A stretch of 64,000 nucleotides of DNA, from contig MNCI01001838.1 of assembly GCA_015680685.1 (NCBI GenBank), positions 56,969 to 120,968 of the forward strand, written 5' to 3'. This document shows positions 23,206 to 36,366 of the stretch, one piece after another; positions within the stretch are counted from its first letter, which is position 1, and every line of letters starts with the position of its first letter. The notes under the pieces are model-generated. The model saw only the letters and a list, made by a program, of their open reading frames with translations. It did not search any database and had not been told where the DNA came from. The stretch comes from Gnetum montanum (Eukaryota; Streptophyta; Gnetopsida; Gnetales; Gnetaceae). Position numbers and translations under genes: made by a program.

Positions 23206-24056
23206 TGATGAATCATGGTTTGCTAGGCCTTGATATCGGGTATGTGATATTACAGCTTGGGAAACTATATCGTATACATGAAATCATGATTCTTGTGTCA
23301 GCCTATAAATATAGCATTCAGGTGCATAGTGAAGGAGTTTTTTTGGTAAGTCTTTAGGTTGAGTCTTTTTGTTAGTTTTTAGTTAGCTTTCAATTCTTTT
23401 CCAAGTGCATGCTCACAGTGTGATGCTTGTAATTATATAGAACCTTTGTTCGAGTATGTCGTACTTGGACATGCACACAATCAGCAATAAAGATCAAGAT
23501 TACTTCATCATTGCAACATTCACTTAGTTTTTAATTATTTAATTATTCATTATTATTTATTGTTTTCCTAGTTAATAATTCTTTTATCATCAACTATTAT
23601 TCATTCTTTTTACACGAAATGAGTACATCTTAATCAAAAACATTTAAGTGTAACTATGTGATAACCCAGTAGCATATCAGGTAGTGCTTCGAGTGATGTG
23701 AACTCGGTAATCCTAGAGGTAATACATGAAGTCCAAGATGTGTATGGATGATTAAGGACAGATGCTCATCGCACTTAGGCTAGCTTAGATTTTATTTCCT
23801 ATTGCTTATTAGTTTAATCAAGTTATTTCTCATTGTCTCTAGGAGTAGCATAATATTATAAATCACCTCATACACCTCAATTTGGACTAAACCATATGTG
23901 ACAAAGTAAATACTAGTCCAGGTGGGAAGACAACGAACTATGATCAACGTGTAACTGTCTAGGTGTCAAAACTAGTCCATATGTGAAGTTTGACCGGATC
24001 ACGTGTACATGCTCGTATTCATATGGTTGAGCGTAGGAGTACCCTACCACTCATCA
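23206..24056 (+). repeat. Element E 5' LTR
   Basis: TGATGA...TCATCA, 851 bp. TATAAATA at 23,304-23,311. U3 has GATATC-type palindromes. U5 ends ACCACTCATCA. Confidence 0.85.
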
Positions 24057-24057
24057 T

Positions 24058-24075
24058 TGGCACCATTGCCAGGGA
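24058..24075 (+). other. Primer binding site, tRNA-Asp type (element E)
   Basis: TGGCACCATTGCCAGGGA, one base after the LTR; three changes from the TGGCGCCGTTGCCGGGGA-type site. Confidence 0.7.
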
Positions 24076-24189
24076 CGATGCTAGTTATCTAGATTAGCTA
24101 TATCATACAAGATCACTGTAACATGGCATTAACAATATATCTTTTAGAGAAGAAATTAAATTCAAATAAGGCACACACAATTTACAACA

Positions 24190-26559
24190 ATGTCTATCTC
24201 ACAAGACCACGGTAACACAACATCTAAGGAAGCAATTCATTGGAGAACCGATGCAATTTACGACAAAGAAGAAGCTTGGAGTATTGAATCTTATGTAGGA
24301 GTTTCATATGTTCATGTACATCCTAACGATACTTAAGGACTCTTTCAGCCAACTCTGACACCTTTAGTGAGGATGGGACATCTTCTAGAATGAGGGGGCC
24401 TGTAAGGCTTATGACCTTCTCAATGGTTAGTAAGAGTACATCAGGGGATGATTGAAAGACTTACAAAAGTCATGACAAGTCTTCTAGTTCCCTCTCTTCC
24501 TATGCTCTTTCAACATTAGGTCATGACACGGATGACTATTCCTCAAGGGGTTGGCATAGAAATAAAAGTTGAATCGATTGAAAAAATCAGGAACATCAAC
24601 ATGAACAAAGATAACATTGTTCCAACTCACAAACTCAAAACCTACTTAGTGATGATGAACTCCTGCTGGCCACTAAGAGCTTAATGCATATAATAGAGGC
24701 TATTCAAATATCCTGCAGGCATTGTAAGAAAAGCCATCTACCCAAGCTTGATTTGAACAATTTTTCCAAGTTTTCAGGAGGCTATGATTTAGATCTGCAA
24801 CACCATTTACAAGCCTTCTATGATGCTTGTGCATGGAACAACATTGATAATGGGTGGCAAAGATTTAAGCTCTTTCCAATGACACTCGTGGGCTAAGCAA
24901 AGGTATGGCATAGGTCTTTAAAACTAAAATCAATTCACCATTGGTTGAAAATGGTAGAACTCTACAATGAAAGATATCAAACCTATGCAAGAGTGTTAGC
25001 CTTGAGGAGACAAATCCAGGAGTGGAAACAAAGGCAACATGAACCCTTGGATATGGCCTTAGAAAGATATTACTTGCTATTAAATAACTGCATTGGCCAT
25101 GGGTTCTCCAAGGAAAGGCTAATGTATCACATCATGGATGGGATTCATAATGAAACGAGGGAGACCCTAGGAATGTATGCCCCAGGTCAACTGTATGAAC
25201 TATGAACCCACCAATTCCAAGAGCTTATTAAGCAAGTAGCAAAAGAAGAAGAAGAAATAGCCAAATGGGAGAATATTGAAAATCAATAGGACCAAAATCT
25301 TAAAGTAATGAAGGTCCATAATCATGAAAAGGAGAAATCAACTCACCTTGAGGAGGTGGAACCATACCCATCTTTGCCAATACTAAAATCACTAGATGAA
25401 ATCAAGGCAAAGATCAATAAGATGATAGAATGGGTACATGAAAAATGTGGAGAATATGCAAAAATTATTAGAGGTAGAACCACGCAAGATAACTTAGACA
25501 ACGAGAAGAAATAGAGGATGCCAAACTCAAAAATAGGATAGAATACCATTTAACAATTGGAAAAAATAATTGAAGAAAATAAGGATAGGGGCTCAACTGC
25601 TAATCATAAGCATCAATGTGATGTTTGTCTGTATGATCAACCCAAAGGAAAATGGCTAGTATTATCATAGTTACATGAGCATTGGGGAGGAATGCTACAT
25701 CTAGACTTTGTATAGAAGTATTGTGTCCAATCGTAGTGGCAAAGCCCCTAGTCATGGGGGAGGCCATCGCCAAACGGACCATACCCTTCATATCGCCTGA
25801 AACCAAGTGCTGATTATGTTAAGCACCCTATTTCTCCAACTGGATTAACATCTTCTTCTTCACCTCACCATTATCATTCTCCCAAGTATCATCAACCCAA
25901 TCCCTCTCCTATGGAATCACCACCTCATATTCCTCACACTTCTCCATACTCTCAATATTCTCATCCTTCACCTCCTTCTACATTGCCATCAATTGTATCA
26001 AAAGGTTTGACACCATAGCACCAACCAACAAACATTACTTATGTTGCTATTGTCAATAGTAGTGGGAGTCCTCCATAACATTGAAAGCATCCTTTCTTTA
26101 GGCATGGTCATAGAAAGAGACAACATGATTTTGAAATCACTACATCCTCCTACTCAACATAAGCCCAATGCTGTGATGCACCTTCCTCTTCAAACTCAAC
26201 ACCTCTGGTTACCTTATCTAGGCCACCAACTAACACTTCAACAACCACATAGCCCAATGAATATAACAATGTAGGGAGACATATCGATCCTTGCATATCA
26301 TCTTAATTAAGGTCATGGGTGCCATAGTGGGTTAACTTCTTATCACATGACCAGATCTTATAATCTACCCTACTATGCCTACTTTAGCCAAGTGTGTGAA
26401 CCCCAATTTGGGTACATTCTTGCCACCACACCAAAAAACACCCAATGGTTTGGATATGATCGAGCCCCAATATTTCCAACATGCATGGATCCAAACTTTC
26501 CATTTATTAATTCTTTCCATGACCAAAGGTTTAGTCATGGGGGATACCCCCCATTCTAA
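24190..26559 (+). pseudogene. Element E gag, decayed
   Basis: ATG at 24,190 (MSISQDHGN). Capsid-like blocks at 24,684-25,205 (LPKLDLNNFSKFSGGYDLD, PLDMALERYYLLLNN, LMYHIMDGIHNETRETLG). Helical linker at 25,308-25,514. Motif C-D-V-C-L-Y-D-Q-P-K-G from 25,617, with H to Q in the DHPKG core. P/S/Y/H-rich tail ends GGYPPF at 26,559. Multiple stops and a shifted segment around 24,330-24,680. Closest to the gag of B. Confidence 0.75.
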
Positions 26560-27335
26560 CAAGAAAAATTAGTAAATATTTTTCCTTTTCTTTGGTTTTA
26601 AATTTTTTTTTATTTTTCAATTATTTGTTTTCTAATTTCTTGTTTTTTAATTTGTCATTTTATCTTTTTGTAGGTAATCTCATCTATGAATAAAATACTC
26701 ATGTAACCTATTAGTTGATGTGTTGTTCTATGCTATCAAGTCACAAGGGACTAATTATTTGGACAATGAGCCCACAACATCCACTCACCCATTCTATTAA
26801 TAGGAGGTTCTACTCTAGGTACAATGATATTCTTATTATCATTAAAACTTAAAGTAACTCTGTACTCATTATGCCCAGAGCGAAGAGTGATAGACTAAGA
26901 GGGAATGGTGAGTGTGTGACATCAAGGGAACTTGTGGATTATCTTTAGTGATATTTGTATGTGCTATCATGTAGCTTTGTTGTACTAAGATCCTTGTAGA
27001 TCCAACAAAAAATGAGAGTAAGAGTTGTGATAAAGGCACTCAATAAAGGAACCCAATGCTATTCTTGGGGATCCCACTAAAAAGACATGCATCCATGCCT
27101 AAAGGTTGGCAACTTCTTTGGATCACTTTTGGAAAAGAAAAAGTGCCAAAGTAGCAAGAAGAAGAAAAATAGAAAATAAAAGATTAAGGAAATGTGCTAC
27201 AGAAAAATTCAAATCGCTCCTCCCTTGCATAAAATGCTAAGTGATTGTACACCTTGCTGTGGTGATGATCTTATGGTTGTCTATCATTGGGATGAAATAA
27301 TGCAATGTCATTGATCAGAGGTATGGACTTGGTTT
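26560..27335 (+). other. Element E spacer, left of F
   Basis: AT-rich, no gene. It matches the B spacer from 7,332 (shared GATATT.TATCATTAAAACTTAA and purine-rich tract). It stops at GGTTTTGA, where F begins. The last 60 bp recur, with a few differences, directly after F (46,628 onward). Confidence 0.6.
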
Positions 27336-28126
27336 TGATGAGTGGCAACGTACCCCTATACTCAACCATACGAATATGAGCATTTCACGCATGATCCGGT
27401 TGAATTCCAAGGACTAAGTGCTTATGCGCCCTTGTGGAACAAGGATGGGTTGGTTGATCATTGTCTTCCCAAGATTACCTATATGTCATGATTGTATGGT
27501 TAAGTAAGCTTGAGGCATATGATTTTTATAGCTTTTATGATTTTTATGTCCTACGCTAATAGGGAAGGAGAGAGATAACTAAGTGACTTATTTAACTTAA
27601 CTACTCATTAAGTAAGTTCTAACTAATCCTAACACCAACATCCATTCTCACTTGCCATACACATCTTGAACGAGTGCAACACTATTGGGATTACCAAACG
27701 CTAATCGTTATTGGGTTACCAAGTGTTACACGCATGCTCAAAGTGATCGTACTGAGTGTATTTACTTAGGAGAGTTTTAGGGGGAGAGAGAGAGAGAGAG
27801 AGAAAGAAAGAAAGAAAATTAATTAAGCAAGAGAGCATTTAATAATATCAATAAAGTTTGTCTTTATTGCCATACACAAGGTGTACTCAGGTACACCATG
27901 CTCGAATAAAGATCTATTCACTTGGTGACTCCTACTACAAGCATGCAAAAATAATTCTAACTCTGGGAGGGAGAAAAGGCAAGAGTTTAGCTAAGGGTCT
28001 AACTATCTAATGCAAAACCAAGTGCACCTACCTCTTATTTATAGGCAAGGAGGCAGGTCCCAATATCAAGTATCCAACATCGCATGGTAGGCTCTGATAT
28101 CATGGACCTGATATCGCGGTTCATCA
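27336..28126 (-). repeat. Element F 3' LTR
   Basis: Reads TGATGAGTGG...GGTTCATCA on the plus strand, 791 bp. A (GA)n/(GAAA)n microsatellite follows GGGGG at about 27,781-27,818. Reverse TATA box TATTTATA at 28,036-28,043. U3 contains GATATC palindromes. Confidence 0.85.
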
Positions 28127-28297
28127 TACCCCCATGACTGAATGAAAACTCGTCCTTGAGTTCCTTACAAAATATTGGGAAGGTATGGGATTATTAACTA
28201 ATTGACAGCTGACGATAGAATGGGATGACAGACTCAACGTGCCTAGTGAGCAGATCAATAAGCATATTACAACATTAGTGTTCATGACCATTGTGGT

Positions 28298-29188
28298 TGA
28301 TGAAGCGCTATATAATCGATGCGTCGGCTAGGCTGGGTATACAGGGCCCCGTATACACGGCCGCATCGATGCGGCCCCGTCAACGCATCCCTCTATGCAT
28401 CGACGTGGCCCCGTTTACACAGGGCCTGTTTTAGCCTATAAATAAGTGGCCCTCTACCACACCTAGGAATCTTTTTATTAGTTGTAGCTAAGTCCTTGCA
28501 TTTTGTTTCCATAGGAGTTAGAATATTTTCCCAGTGCATGCCTGTAGTGTGATGCTTGTAATTGTACAGAACCTTTATTCGAGTGTGACATACTTGGACA
28601 TGCACATGATTGGAAATAAAGGTTGAGATTACTTCATCATTGTAGCATTCACTTAATTTTAATTATTTAAGTGTTATTGTTAATTATTATTGTTATTTAT
28701 TATTTTCTTAGTTAATATTTCTTTATCATCATTTACTATTCCTGTTGCTAAATGCGGCATGGGTACAACTTAATCATGAGCATTTAAGTGTGACAACTTG
28801 GTAACCCAGTAGCGTACCTAGGATCGACGCTTGGTAATCCCAGTAGTAGTTATGCACGAGGTCCAAGATGTGTACGGATGATTAAGGAACGGATCCTCAT
28901 CGCACTTAGGGTAGCTTAGACTTCATTTTCTATTACTCATTAGTTTAGTCAAGATTATATTCCATTGTCTCTAGGAGTAGCACTAGTTTAGGATCACATC
29001 ATACGCCTCACTCTGGACTAAACCATACGTGACAACGCAAATACTAGTCCTAGTGGGAAGACAATGAACTGCGATCAACATGTAACTATCTATATACCAC
29101 AACTAGCCTGTCTACAGAGTTCGACTAGATCATGCGTGAACGCTCGTATTCATATGGTGAAGTGCAGGGGTACCTCGCCACTCATCAT
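28298..29188 (+). repeat. Element G 5' LTR
   Basis: TGATGA...TCATCA, 891 bp. U3 has the inverted repeat GTATAC.GGGCCCCGTATAC at about 28,336-28,356. TATAAATA at 28,437-28,444. Confidence 0.85.
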
Positions 29189-29189
29189 T

Positions 29190-29207
29190 GGCACCGTTGT
29201 CGGGGAG
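29190..29207 (+). other. Primer binding site, tRNA-Asp type (element G)
   Basis: TGGCACCGTTGTCGGGGA, identical to the site in B. Confidence 0.75.
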
Positions 29208-29579
29208 GCAAATGACAAGGACTTGATGCAGAACATGTAGAATAGAAGGCAATCATTCAACATCCATCATGAAACTCCTGTTATTGCATAATATATCCAA
29301 GCAAAGGGAGGAGAGGTCAGGGCCCGAGCCTATGAAGAGGAATGACGACTATTTGTAGCATGGCATGTCAAGGCCAATCAAGTGTTCTTGCAGCTGCTGT
29401 GTCCATGAAAAGTACTGACTCCATCAAACATTGGACCATTAGCATGGATGGCTCATAATCCTCAAATAGAAGAGGAGAAATGTTAGGTGCTTCTTCAATG
29501 ATACCAATCTTAGAAGCCTGATGCACAGGATAAAGGAAAGGCACCCATGGAGGATCCACCACTATTGGGAACTCCATGA
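29208..29579 (+). pseudogene. Element G residual 3' ORF
   Basis: Starts inside the N-terminal part of the 3' ORF with no start codon, crosses the same fusion point as B (29,316-29,335), and ends at the family TGA (29,577-29,579). In-frame stops are present, for example at CAGAACATGTAG. It has no coding potential of its own and marks descent from a B-like parent. Confidence 0.7.
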
Positions 29580-29752
29580 GTTCCACAAGTTTTGTCTTTT
29601 GTGTCTGTGTCCAAATTTTGTTTAATTCTCCACTGTGGCATGAATAAATTTCTAGTCCATAAATAATCCCATACCTATCTACTGTGTATTCAATTGAGCT
29701 TGTTCCTCACTTTCTTTGACACAAGGATGAGTTTTTACTCAGTTGTGGGGTA

Positions 29753-30629
29753 TGATGAAGCACTATATAGTCAATGCATCGACGAGGCTACATATACGGG
29801 GCCTTGTATACACGGCCTCGTCTACACGGCCCCATTAACGCATCCCTCCATGCGTTGATGTGGCCCTATTTATGCAGGGCTTGTTTTAGCCTATAAATAA
29901 GTGGCCCTTCGCCATAGCTAGGAACCTTTTTGTTAGTTGTAGCGAAGCCCTTGCATTTTGTTTTTGTAGAAGTTAGAATATTTTCCCAGTGCATGCCCGT
30001 AGTCTGATGCTTGTAATTGTATGGAACCTTTATTCAAGTGTGACGTACTTGGACACGCACATGATTGGAAATAAAGATCAAGATTACTTCATCATTGCAG
30101 CATTCACTTAGTTTTAATTGTTTAATTGTTATTATTAATTATTATTTTCTTAGTTAATATTTTTTTATCATCATTTACTATTCTTGTTGCTAAATGTGGC
30201 ATGGGTATGACTTAATCATGAGCATTTAAGTGTGACTACTTGGTAACCCAGTAGCGTACCTAGGATCTACACTTGGTAATCCCAGTAGTAGTCATGCACG
30301 AGGTCCAAGATGTGTATAGATGATTAAGGAATGGATGCTTATCACACTTAGGGTAGCTTAGACGTCATTTCCTATTACTCATTAGTTTAATCAAGATTAT
30401 ATTCCATTGTCTCTAGGAGTAGCACTAGTTTAGGATCACATCATACACCTCACTCTGGACTAAACCATACGTGACAAAGTAAATACTAGTCCAGGTGGGA
30501 AGACAACGAACTGCGATCAACGTGTAACTATCTAGATACCACAATGAGCCTATCCATGGAGTTCAACCGGATCATGCATGAACGCTCATATTTGTATGGT
30601 TGAGTGTAGGGGTACCTCGCCACTCATCA
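29753..30629 (+). repeat. Element G 3' LTR
   Basis: TGATGA...TCATCA, 877 bp, preceded by AGTTGTGGGGTA. TATAAATA at 29,892-29,899. Confidence 0.85.
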
Positions 30630-30634
30630 ATGGT

Positions 30635-31839
30635 GAACACTCGTACATAAATAACATCCAAGACTTTATTTGGTTGCTTGGAGAGAAAGAGAGAGAAAAA
30701 GAGAAGATGAAGCATGTTGCCACCAATTCCAAAATTGTGCCTTCCGTTGTTTATTCATAGCCACACCACCAAACTTAATCGTTTCATAAATGTTCCAATT
30801 CTGATCCATCCTAAGTGCTTTCTCTAAGCCCAATCCATTATTTGTATGATCACCATTTGCACACATAACACAATCACAAATGAAAAAAGATAGATAAACC
30901 ATAATGCAGTTGATACCTTGCCTCGATATGAAGTGCATTGGCTGAGTTGTGATTATGGCAGAAACTAGTTCAAAGATTTATCACTAGTGACTACCCAAGG
31001 TGTAGGGGTTAGGCAAATAGTAGAATGAAAAAATTGAAAAATTTCTGCTAAGGCTCCCAACTAAGAGAAAACCTTCGGTAGCTATAAGCTGGAAAAATAT
31101 GAAGAAAAAGAGAGATGGGAAAAAATAACAATGGCAACGCTAATAAAATGGATGTCATGAATGGGGATGAAACAAGAAATGATTGATTGTAGGAAATTTT
31201 TGAGTAATAGAAGTTAACAATTGCACCAAAAAAGAATGCCAGTGGGTCCTCCCCAAAGCAGGCTCGTGCCCTTTATGCCCTGACAAACCCACAAACCAAA
31301 GAGTCAGTAGGCTCTAGGAATGTCATTTGGAAGCAAGAGTTAAAGACTTACCCACAAGAATTCACCAAAGAAAAACAATGCATCAACCCAGAAAGAGACT
31401 AATGATAAAATTGGCAATGAGGTGGAAAATGGAAAGAAAGATGGAGAGGAGAGAATGAAATTGAATACCTAGAACATGGTTGTGTAAAGTCCCTTGTGTA
31501 TTTCATAGTTAATGTGACTGAGTAGAACTCATCCCAAATCCAGACTCAAACAAACCACATCCAATGACCTTGCATCAACATGCTTGACCAATCCATCCAC
31601 TTGAACCAACAAGAATGCTTCCACAAAGAGTCACCACCATTCCGAGGAGAGCGAGATGGAGAAGCAGAAAGCAAGAAAGGGCTTGAGTTAGAGGGAACCT
31701 TTAGGCATGGGTAACATGTTTTTCCAATTCTATAACCAGTGCTTGTAGCCCATATTACACTATTATGTCTAAGGTGTGTGCTTTGAATTCTCACTTTTTT
31801 CTCTTCTTTTTTTTTTGTGTCTAAGGGGTGGGCTATTCA
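30635..31839 (-). other. Element F spacer 3' of pol
   Basis: No gene seen. The reversed conserved block AGTGGGTCCTCCCCAAAGCA lies at 31,240-31,259. The same order of blocks occurs in D (21,200-21,900, opposite strand) and C (52,550-53,110). A GA-rich patch is at 30,681-30,712. It is continuous with 28,127-28,297 once G is removed. Confidence 0.6.
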
Positions 31840-34080
31840 TCTCCTAGCATAATGGCCCCCACAAGGGCCCTCATGAACATCTTTGAGAACTCGTAGTTGA
31901 TCTATATTGGGAATACACCATTGAACTAAGCCATCGGGACACACTTTGTAAAGTTTCCCATTGATCTCCATAAAGTACTTAGCTCGGTGAAGAAACTATT
32001 GTTTCTTCTTAATGTTTAACTCTTGTGATAATTGTTGGGTGAGGAGATAGGTAAGAATGCTACTGTACCAATTTGTCTATGTGGGTGATTGATTATTCAC
32101 TACACCAAAAAAGAGGAATTCATTAGGGAAATAATCATAAATTGAATACTCATCCTCTTTTTTGTCCCATTCCAACCGAGATAAATGATTAGCAACTACA
32201 TTCTCGGTGCCTTTACGATTGATCATCGTAAGATCGAACTCTTGTTAGATTACAAGACATTGTATGATAGAAGAGCTTACCATTGGCTTGTTCATGAGGA
32301 ACCTTATTGCACTATGATCTGTATGTATATATACTTTATATTCTAATACATAGTGTCTAAACTTTTCTAGTGTAAACACTACAGCCATTAATTCCTTCTC
32401 TATGGTAGTGTAGTTAAGTTGTGCACCAACGATACTTTTACTTGCACAGTGGAGGTAATCAGGATGCTTCTGGTCATCTAGTTATGTAAGTACAGCTCCT
32501 AAGGCATAGTTGGATGCATCAGTCATAATATGGAATGGTTTGGACCAGTTAGGAGCTTGTAGAATGGGTGTTTCTACTAGCTTCTGATTTAAGGTTTGGA
32601 AAGCGAGTTTGCATTCTGTGGTCCATTTGAAAGGTACGTCCTTTTTTGTTAATTCCACCAATGGTTTGGAAACCTTTGAAAAGTTCTCAATAAATCTCCT
32701 ATAGTAGCTAGTGTGTTTAAGGAATGACTAAATATCTTTGATAGTTTTCGGTTGATGGGTAATTCCTTGGATAACTTTGATTTTCTTGAGGTCTACCTCT
32801 ATTCCTGTGTGTGAGATTTTGTGCCCTAGCACTATGCCTTCTTGGACCATCAAATGGCTTTTCTTCCAGTTAAGCCTCAAATTGGTTTCTACACATCTTT
32901 TTAATACTTGCTCTAACTGGTCCAAGGCTTGATCAAAGTTTACTCCATAAGTGGAGAAGTCATCCATAAAGACCTCCATGCCNNNNNNNNNNNNNNNNNN
33001 NNNNNNNNNNNNNNNNNNNNNNNNNNNNNNNNNNNNNNNNNNNNNNNNNNNNNNNNNNNNNNNNNNNNNNNNNNNNNNNNNNNNNNNNNNNNNNNNNNNN
33101 NNNNNNNNNNNNNNNNNNNNNNNNNNNNNNNNNNNNNNNNNNNNNNNNNNNNNNNNNNNNNNNNNNNNNNNNNNNNNNNNNNNNNNNNNNNNNNNNNNNN
33201 NNNNNNNNNNNNNNNNNNNNNNNNNNNNNNNNNNNNNNNNNNNNNNNNNNNNNNNNNNNNNNNNNNNNNNNNNNNNNNNNNNNNNNNNNNNNNNNNNNNN
33301 NNNNNNNNNNNNNNNNNNNNNNNNNNNNNNNNNNNNNNNNNAGTTAATTCATGATATGACCAAGCAAAGGCTTTCAACCATTTATTTATCACCTTCAGCA
33401 ATCTCTCTTTTTGTTGCAGAGTAAGCTTAGCATTAATAATTACCGATTTTCCATTTTTAAGGAACATGTATGCTATACCAGTGGGCAATTGTTTTAGCTC
33501 AAGGGGCTCCTACTTAAATTTCTTAGGGATTTCCAACTTTTCCTAGTTGATATTTTCAAGGCTAAGACTTGGAAGTTGGTGGTGGACTTGCTCTAATGCA
33601 TCTATGCTATCAATGTAAGTGCAAGTCAAACCCTTAGTTGGTTTCATGCATATGATTGAACTACTTTCTTAATCAGTTGTCAGCTACTGGGTGCCTTCCT
33701 ATCGTGTGGCTGCTGCATATAGGCATCTTTGTATGTTGATAATTTTTGCACAGTGATTGCATGCAGGCAGTGTTAAACTTTGCACAACCCATGACCTCTG
33801 CATGCAAGTACACCATTATGATTGGGAAGTCCCCCTTACCATTGTTCACCTGAATCACTAGGAAGTCAGCTGGGTACGACCACCCATAAATAGTTATGAT
33901 AATGTCCTTCACTAGTCCCAATAGGACAGTGATGGACTGGTCGGCCAACTCTAAACAAATGTTGCTCTTTTTCAATAGAGGTAGGTTCTAGGCCTTGTAC
34001 ATTTCTTGAGAAATTAAGTTGACATTGGAACCTGAATCCAAAAGAGCCTTGCATGGTTCATTTCTAGCAACTTGTAAGTA
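31840..34080 (-). pseudogene. Element F pol: protease, RT, RNase H, start of integrase
   Basis: Order in element orientation: aspartic protease with LDSGSNVNLIS (active-site DSG at 34,030-34,038) followed by ITIYGWSYPADFLV; RT lead-in (KYMFLKNGK-type, KAFAWSYHEL) at about 33,345-33,490; RT with the catalytic box F-M-D-D just left of the gap at about 32,955, then LKRCVETNLRLNWKKSHLM and EGIVLGHKIS; RNase H with TDASNYALGAVL, EKELMAVV and HTDHSAIRFL; HLSRLE; then the integrase zinc-finger start, cut off after GPCGGHYA at about 31,845. The integrase core is absent. N gap 32,983-33,341 removes the front half of RT. Stops are scattered. The Athila-like character (FMDD, tRNA-Asp PBS in its relatives) is recall. 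Confidence 0.85.
32983..33341. other. Assembly gap (359 N)
   Basis: Run of N within the RT region of element F. Confidence 0.99.
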
Positions 34081-34574
34081 TATCAAAGGACTCCCAAGAT
34101 TAGAGAATTTCCTCGGAAGATGGCCAGCTTTGATCTAATCAGTGATGGCATGTGTTAGCATGAACATATGTGTTGAGTGTGATGGTTGGACTGAAGGGGG
34201 CTCCGAAGTTTTGATTGATACCGAGGCGTCTAAGGAATCAATTGCTTGTGATTGTAAGGCCTTGGTTGAACTGTTGGTTCTAAAGAAAGGTATTTTCTTT
34301 ATGTGGTTGTTGGAACCAATAGTAGGTTGAGAGTTAACAGCCCTTGTGGCATTACATCGTTGTGGCTGGGTAGGGATTTCACCCTGCATAGCTAGAACAA
34401 GTGGTAGTGGAGCTATTGGTGGAAGAGATGGGGCCAGATGAGAAGGATGATATGCTTGCAAGATATCACCCGTAGAAGATGGAATCCTATAATACTCATG
34501 AGCTTGGTAGTGAGGTTGAGGAGTAACGTGACCAGTAGAGTCACATGGAGAGACTGGCTGCTGCACGTAATATC
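34081..34574 (-). pseudogene. Element F gag, C-terminal segment
   Basis: P/S/Q/H-rich tail of gag (VSPCDSTGHVTPQPHYQAHE, EYYRIPSSTGD), like the tails in B and E (AYHVQHPVSPT, HSHEYYPP). It is separated from its N-terminal part at 43,913 by element J; the TSD ATATC (34,570-34,574 and 43,908-43,912) marks the break. Confidence 0.75.
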
Positions 34575-36360
34575 TGAAACACCACTAATTTCAGCCTAGC
34601 ACTTTAAAATGAGAACGACTCAAGCCCTTTCGAAGTTTCAGGAGGTAAAATTCGGCTAAGGCATGGAGCTCACACCTGGCTTGCCCAAGGCAGCTTGCTC
34701 ATCCTTAGCGTGAGAAACTTCACATAGCATCAAAACTGGGTTAAAAATAATCATTTCTAAGTGGTTTTTTGGAGTCACGCTGCAGGTCATGTTGCCATGT
34801 AACTCCAGCGTGACCAACTTTTGAAGCCTCAAAACTGAGTAAAAATGACTTGAGTTCAAGAGTGCAAGTCATCCTCAAGATTCACTATTGATAACTATGG
34901 GTCCCAGCCTTCAGAAATTCTAGATTTCACCTCAAAATTGCAAGTTTTTGAGGTCATGCTGTAGGTCATGTTGCACGTCACACTGTAGTGTGAGTCCAGC
35001 GTGACTTGCCAAAAGTGGCTCTGAACAGGGCACATTCAGGCTCAAATTTCAACTTGTAGGGTCAAAACACAGGAAAATAACTGTTACACCTAAGAAATAG
35101 GCTTCATAAATTCAAAAATTAGCGTGAAACATGTCATTCTCCTTAGGTCATGCTGAAGGTCACGCTGCAGCATGAGTCCAACATGACATGTCCAAAATAA
35201 CTCCAAATTAGACACGTTCAAATTCAAATTCAGATTTTAGATCACTCTCAAGGTTAGACACATTTAGGGAAATAGTTGCATTCAAGGAATAGGCTTCAGA
35301 AATCAAAATGTGGTGTCACATTTTTCATTTTATTTCACTCAGGCTGAGGTCACGTTAGGAACATGCCCAGCGTGATTGCCTAGCGTGAGTGTCTACTAAA
35401 CACCCAGCGTGAGTGCAAGTAGACACACCTCAAAAGCCACGGAAACACTCGACTTAGTATCCTACAATGGTCAAAGTAGTCAAATCAAAGATCCAAAAGT
35501 CTCAAGCGAGCTAGAACCAATTTCTCTTATTGTAAATTATCATTTCATTGTAAATCTTTATTTGTGGGCTTGTTAGGCCCTCATAGTCTAAATTGTATGT
35601 ATTTCCATGGGCTTGAGTGACCCTCGCATTGTAAGATATGATGAACCTGGTCAAGAACATAGCTTGCCCACACATGTCCGACTCATGCATAGTTGTCCAT
35701 TGGACATGTGTCACTTGATCCGTTTTCCTCTCATCTCCCAGCCGTTGATTCCATTCTTGAATTCCGCACCCGAGCCTGGCCCAACCCTATAAATACCCTA
35801 TCAATTCACATAAAGGGGGTGGGAAATTTTTGAGTTAAATGTCTTAAAAAAATTAGATTAGCAATCCTTGGGTGCTTGACACACTTTGACTCCTATGATC
35901 CAAGCACTTCTGAAATACAACACATCACATCACATCACATTACATCACCCTGGGGCTTGACGCTTGACTTGCCATCTGTAGCTACGCTTTGACCGGTGCA
36001 CATCTTTTCTATGAAATACAATACAGCTCATTTTGCTAGCCATTATTTTCTATTTACTCTATTTTACATTCAGTTTACATTCTGTTTACAATACCAGTTT
36101 ACATTTTGCCAGCGTTTCTATTTACATTTTGTGCACACTGTTTACATTTTAAAGCATCAGTTACGATAACCACAACGCATGCCCTAGTTTATGCTCAGGG
36201 AAGTCCTTGGTTGATTTGTGTGTAGACCATCCAAGGCACTCTGCCTTCGTTTACTTTTTTAGCTTGCCCTCGGGTGAAGATAGGGTCAGCTGTGTCTGCC
36301 CTACAATCTTTCGGTGTTTGTTTCCCTTCCAGCCTTACATCGACGATTTAGGTTAGTACA
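34575..36360 (+). repeat. Element J 5' LTR
   Basis: Begins TGAAACACCACTAATTT, ends TTAGTACA. Repeated GTCACGCTGCAGGTCA motifs in U3 (about 34,770-35,410). TATAAATA at 35,788-35,795. An (ATCAC)n microsatellite is at about 35,921-35,947. Confidence 0.9.
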
Positions 36361-36366
36361 GTAAAT

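Larger units (their letters stand above)
28298..30629 (+). mobile_element. Element G: miniature LTR retrotransposon, 564-bp interior
   Basis: Plus-strand element of 2.3 kb inserted in F's 3' region. 5' LTR 28,298-29,188, PBS 29,190-29,207, interior without gag or pol, polypurine tract 29,741-29,752, 3' LTR 29,753-30,629. Flanking 5-mers GTGGT (28,293-28,297) and ATGGT (30,630-30,634) fit a TSD with one change. The interior is the B-type deleted 3' ORF with a second deletion that fuses the PBS to codon ~20 of that ORF. Behaviour would be like a TRIM/LARD: only the LTRs, PBS and PPT needed in cis. The LTRs differ at roughly one base in five over the first 170 nt (eye count). Confidence 0.85.

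Noticed and set aside
35921-35947. Short direct repeats, possible CRISPR-like array
   Set aside because: A simple (ATCAC)n microsatellite inside an LTR, with no spacers, in a plant retrotransposon.
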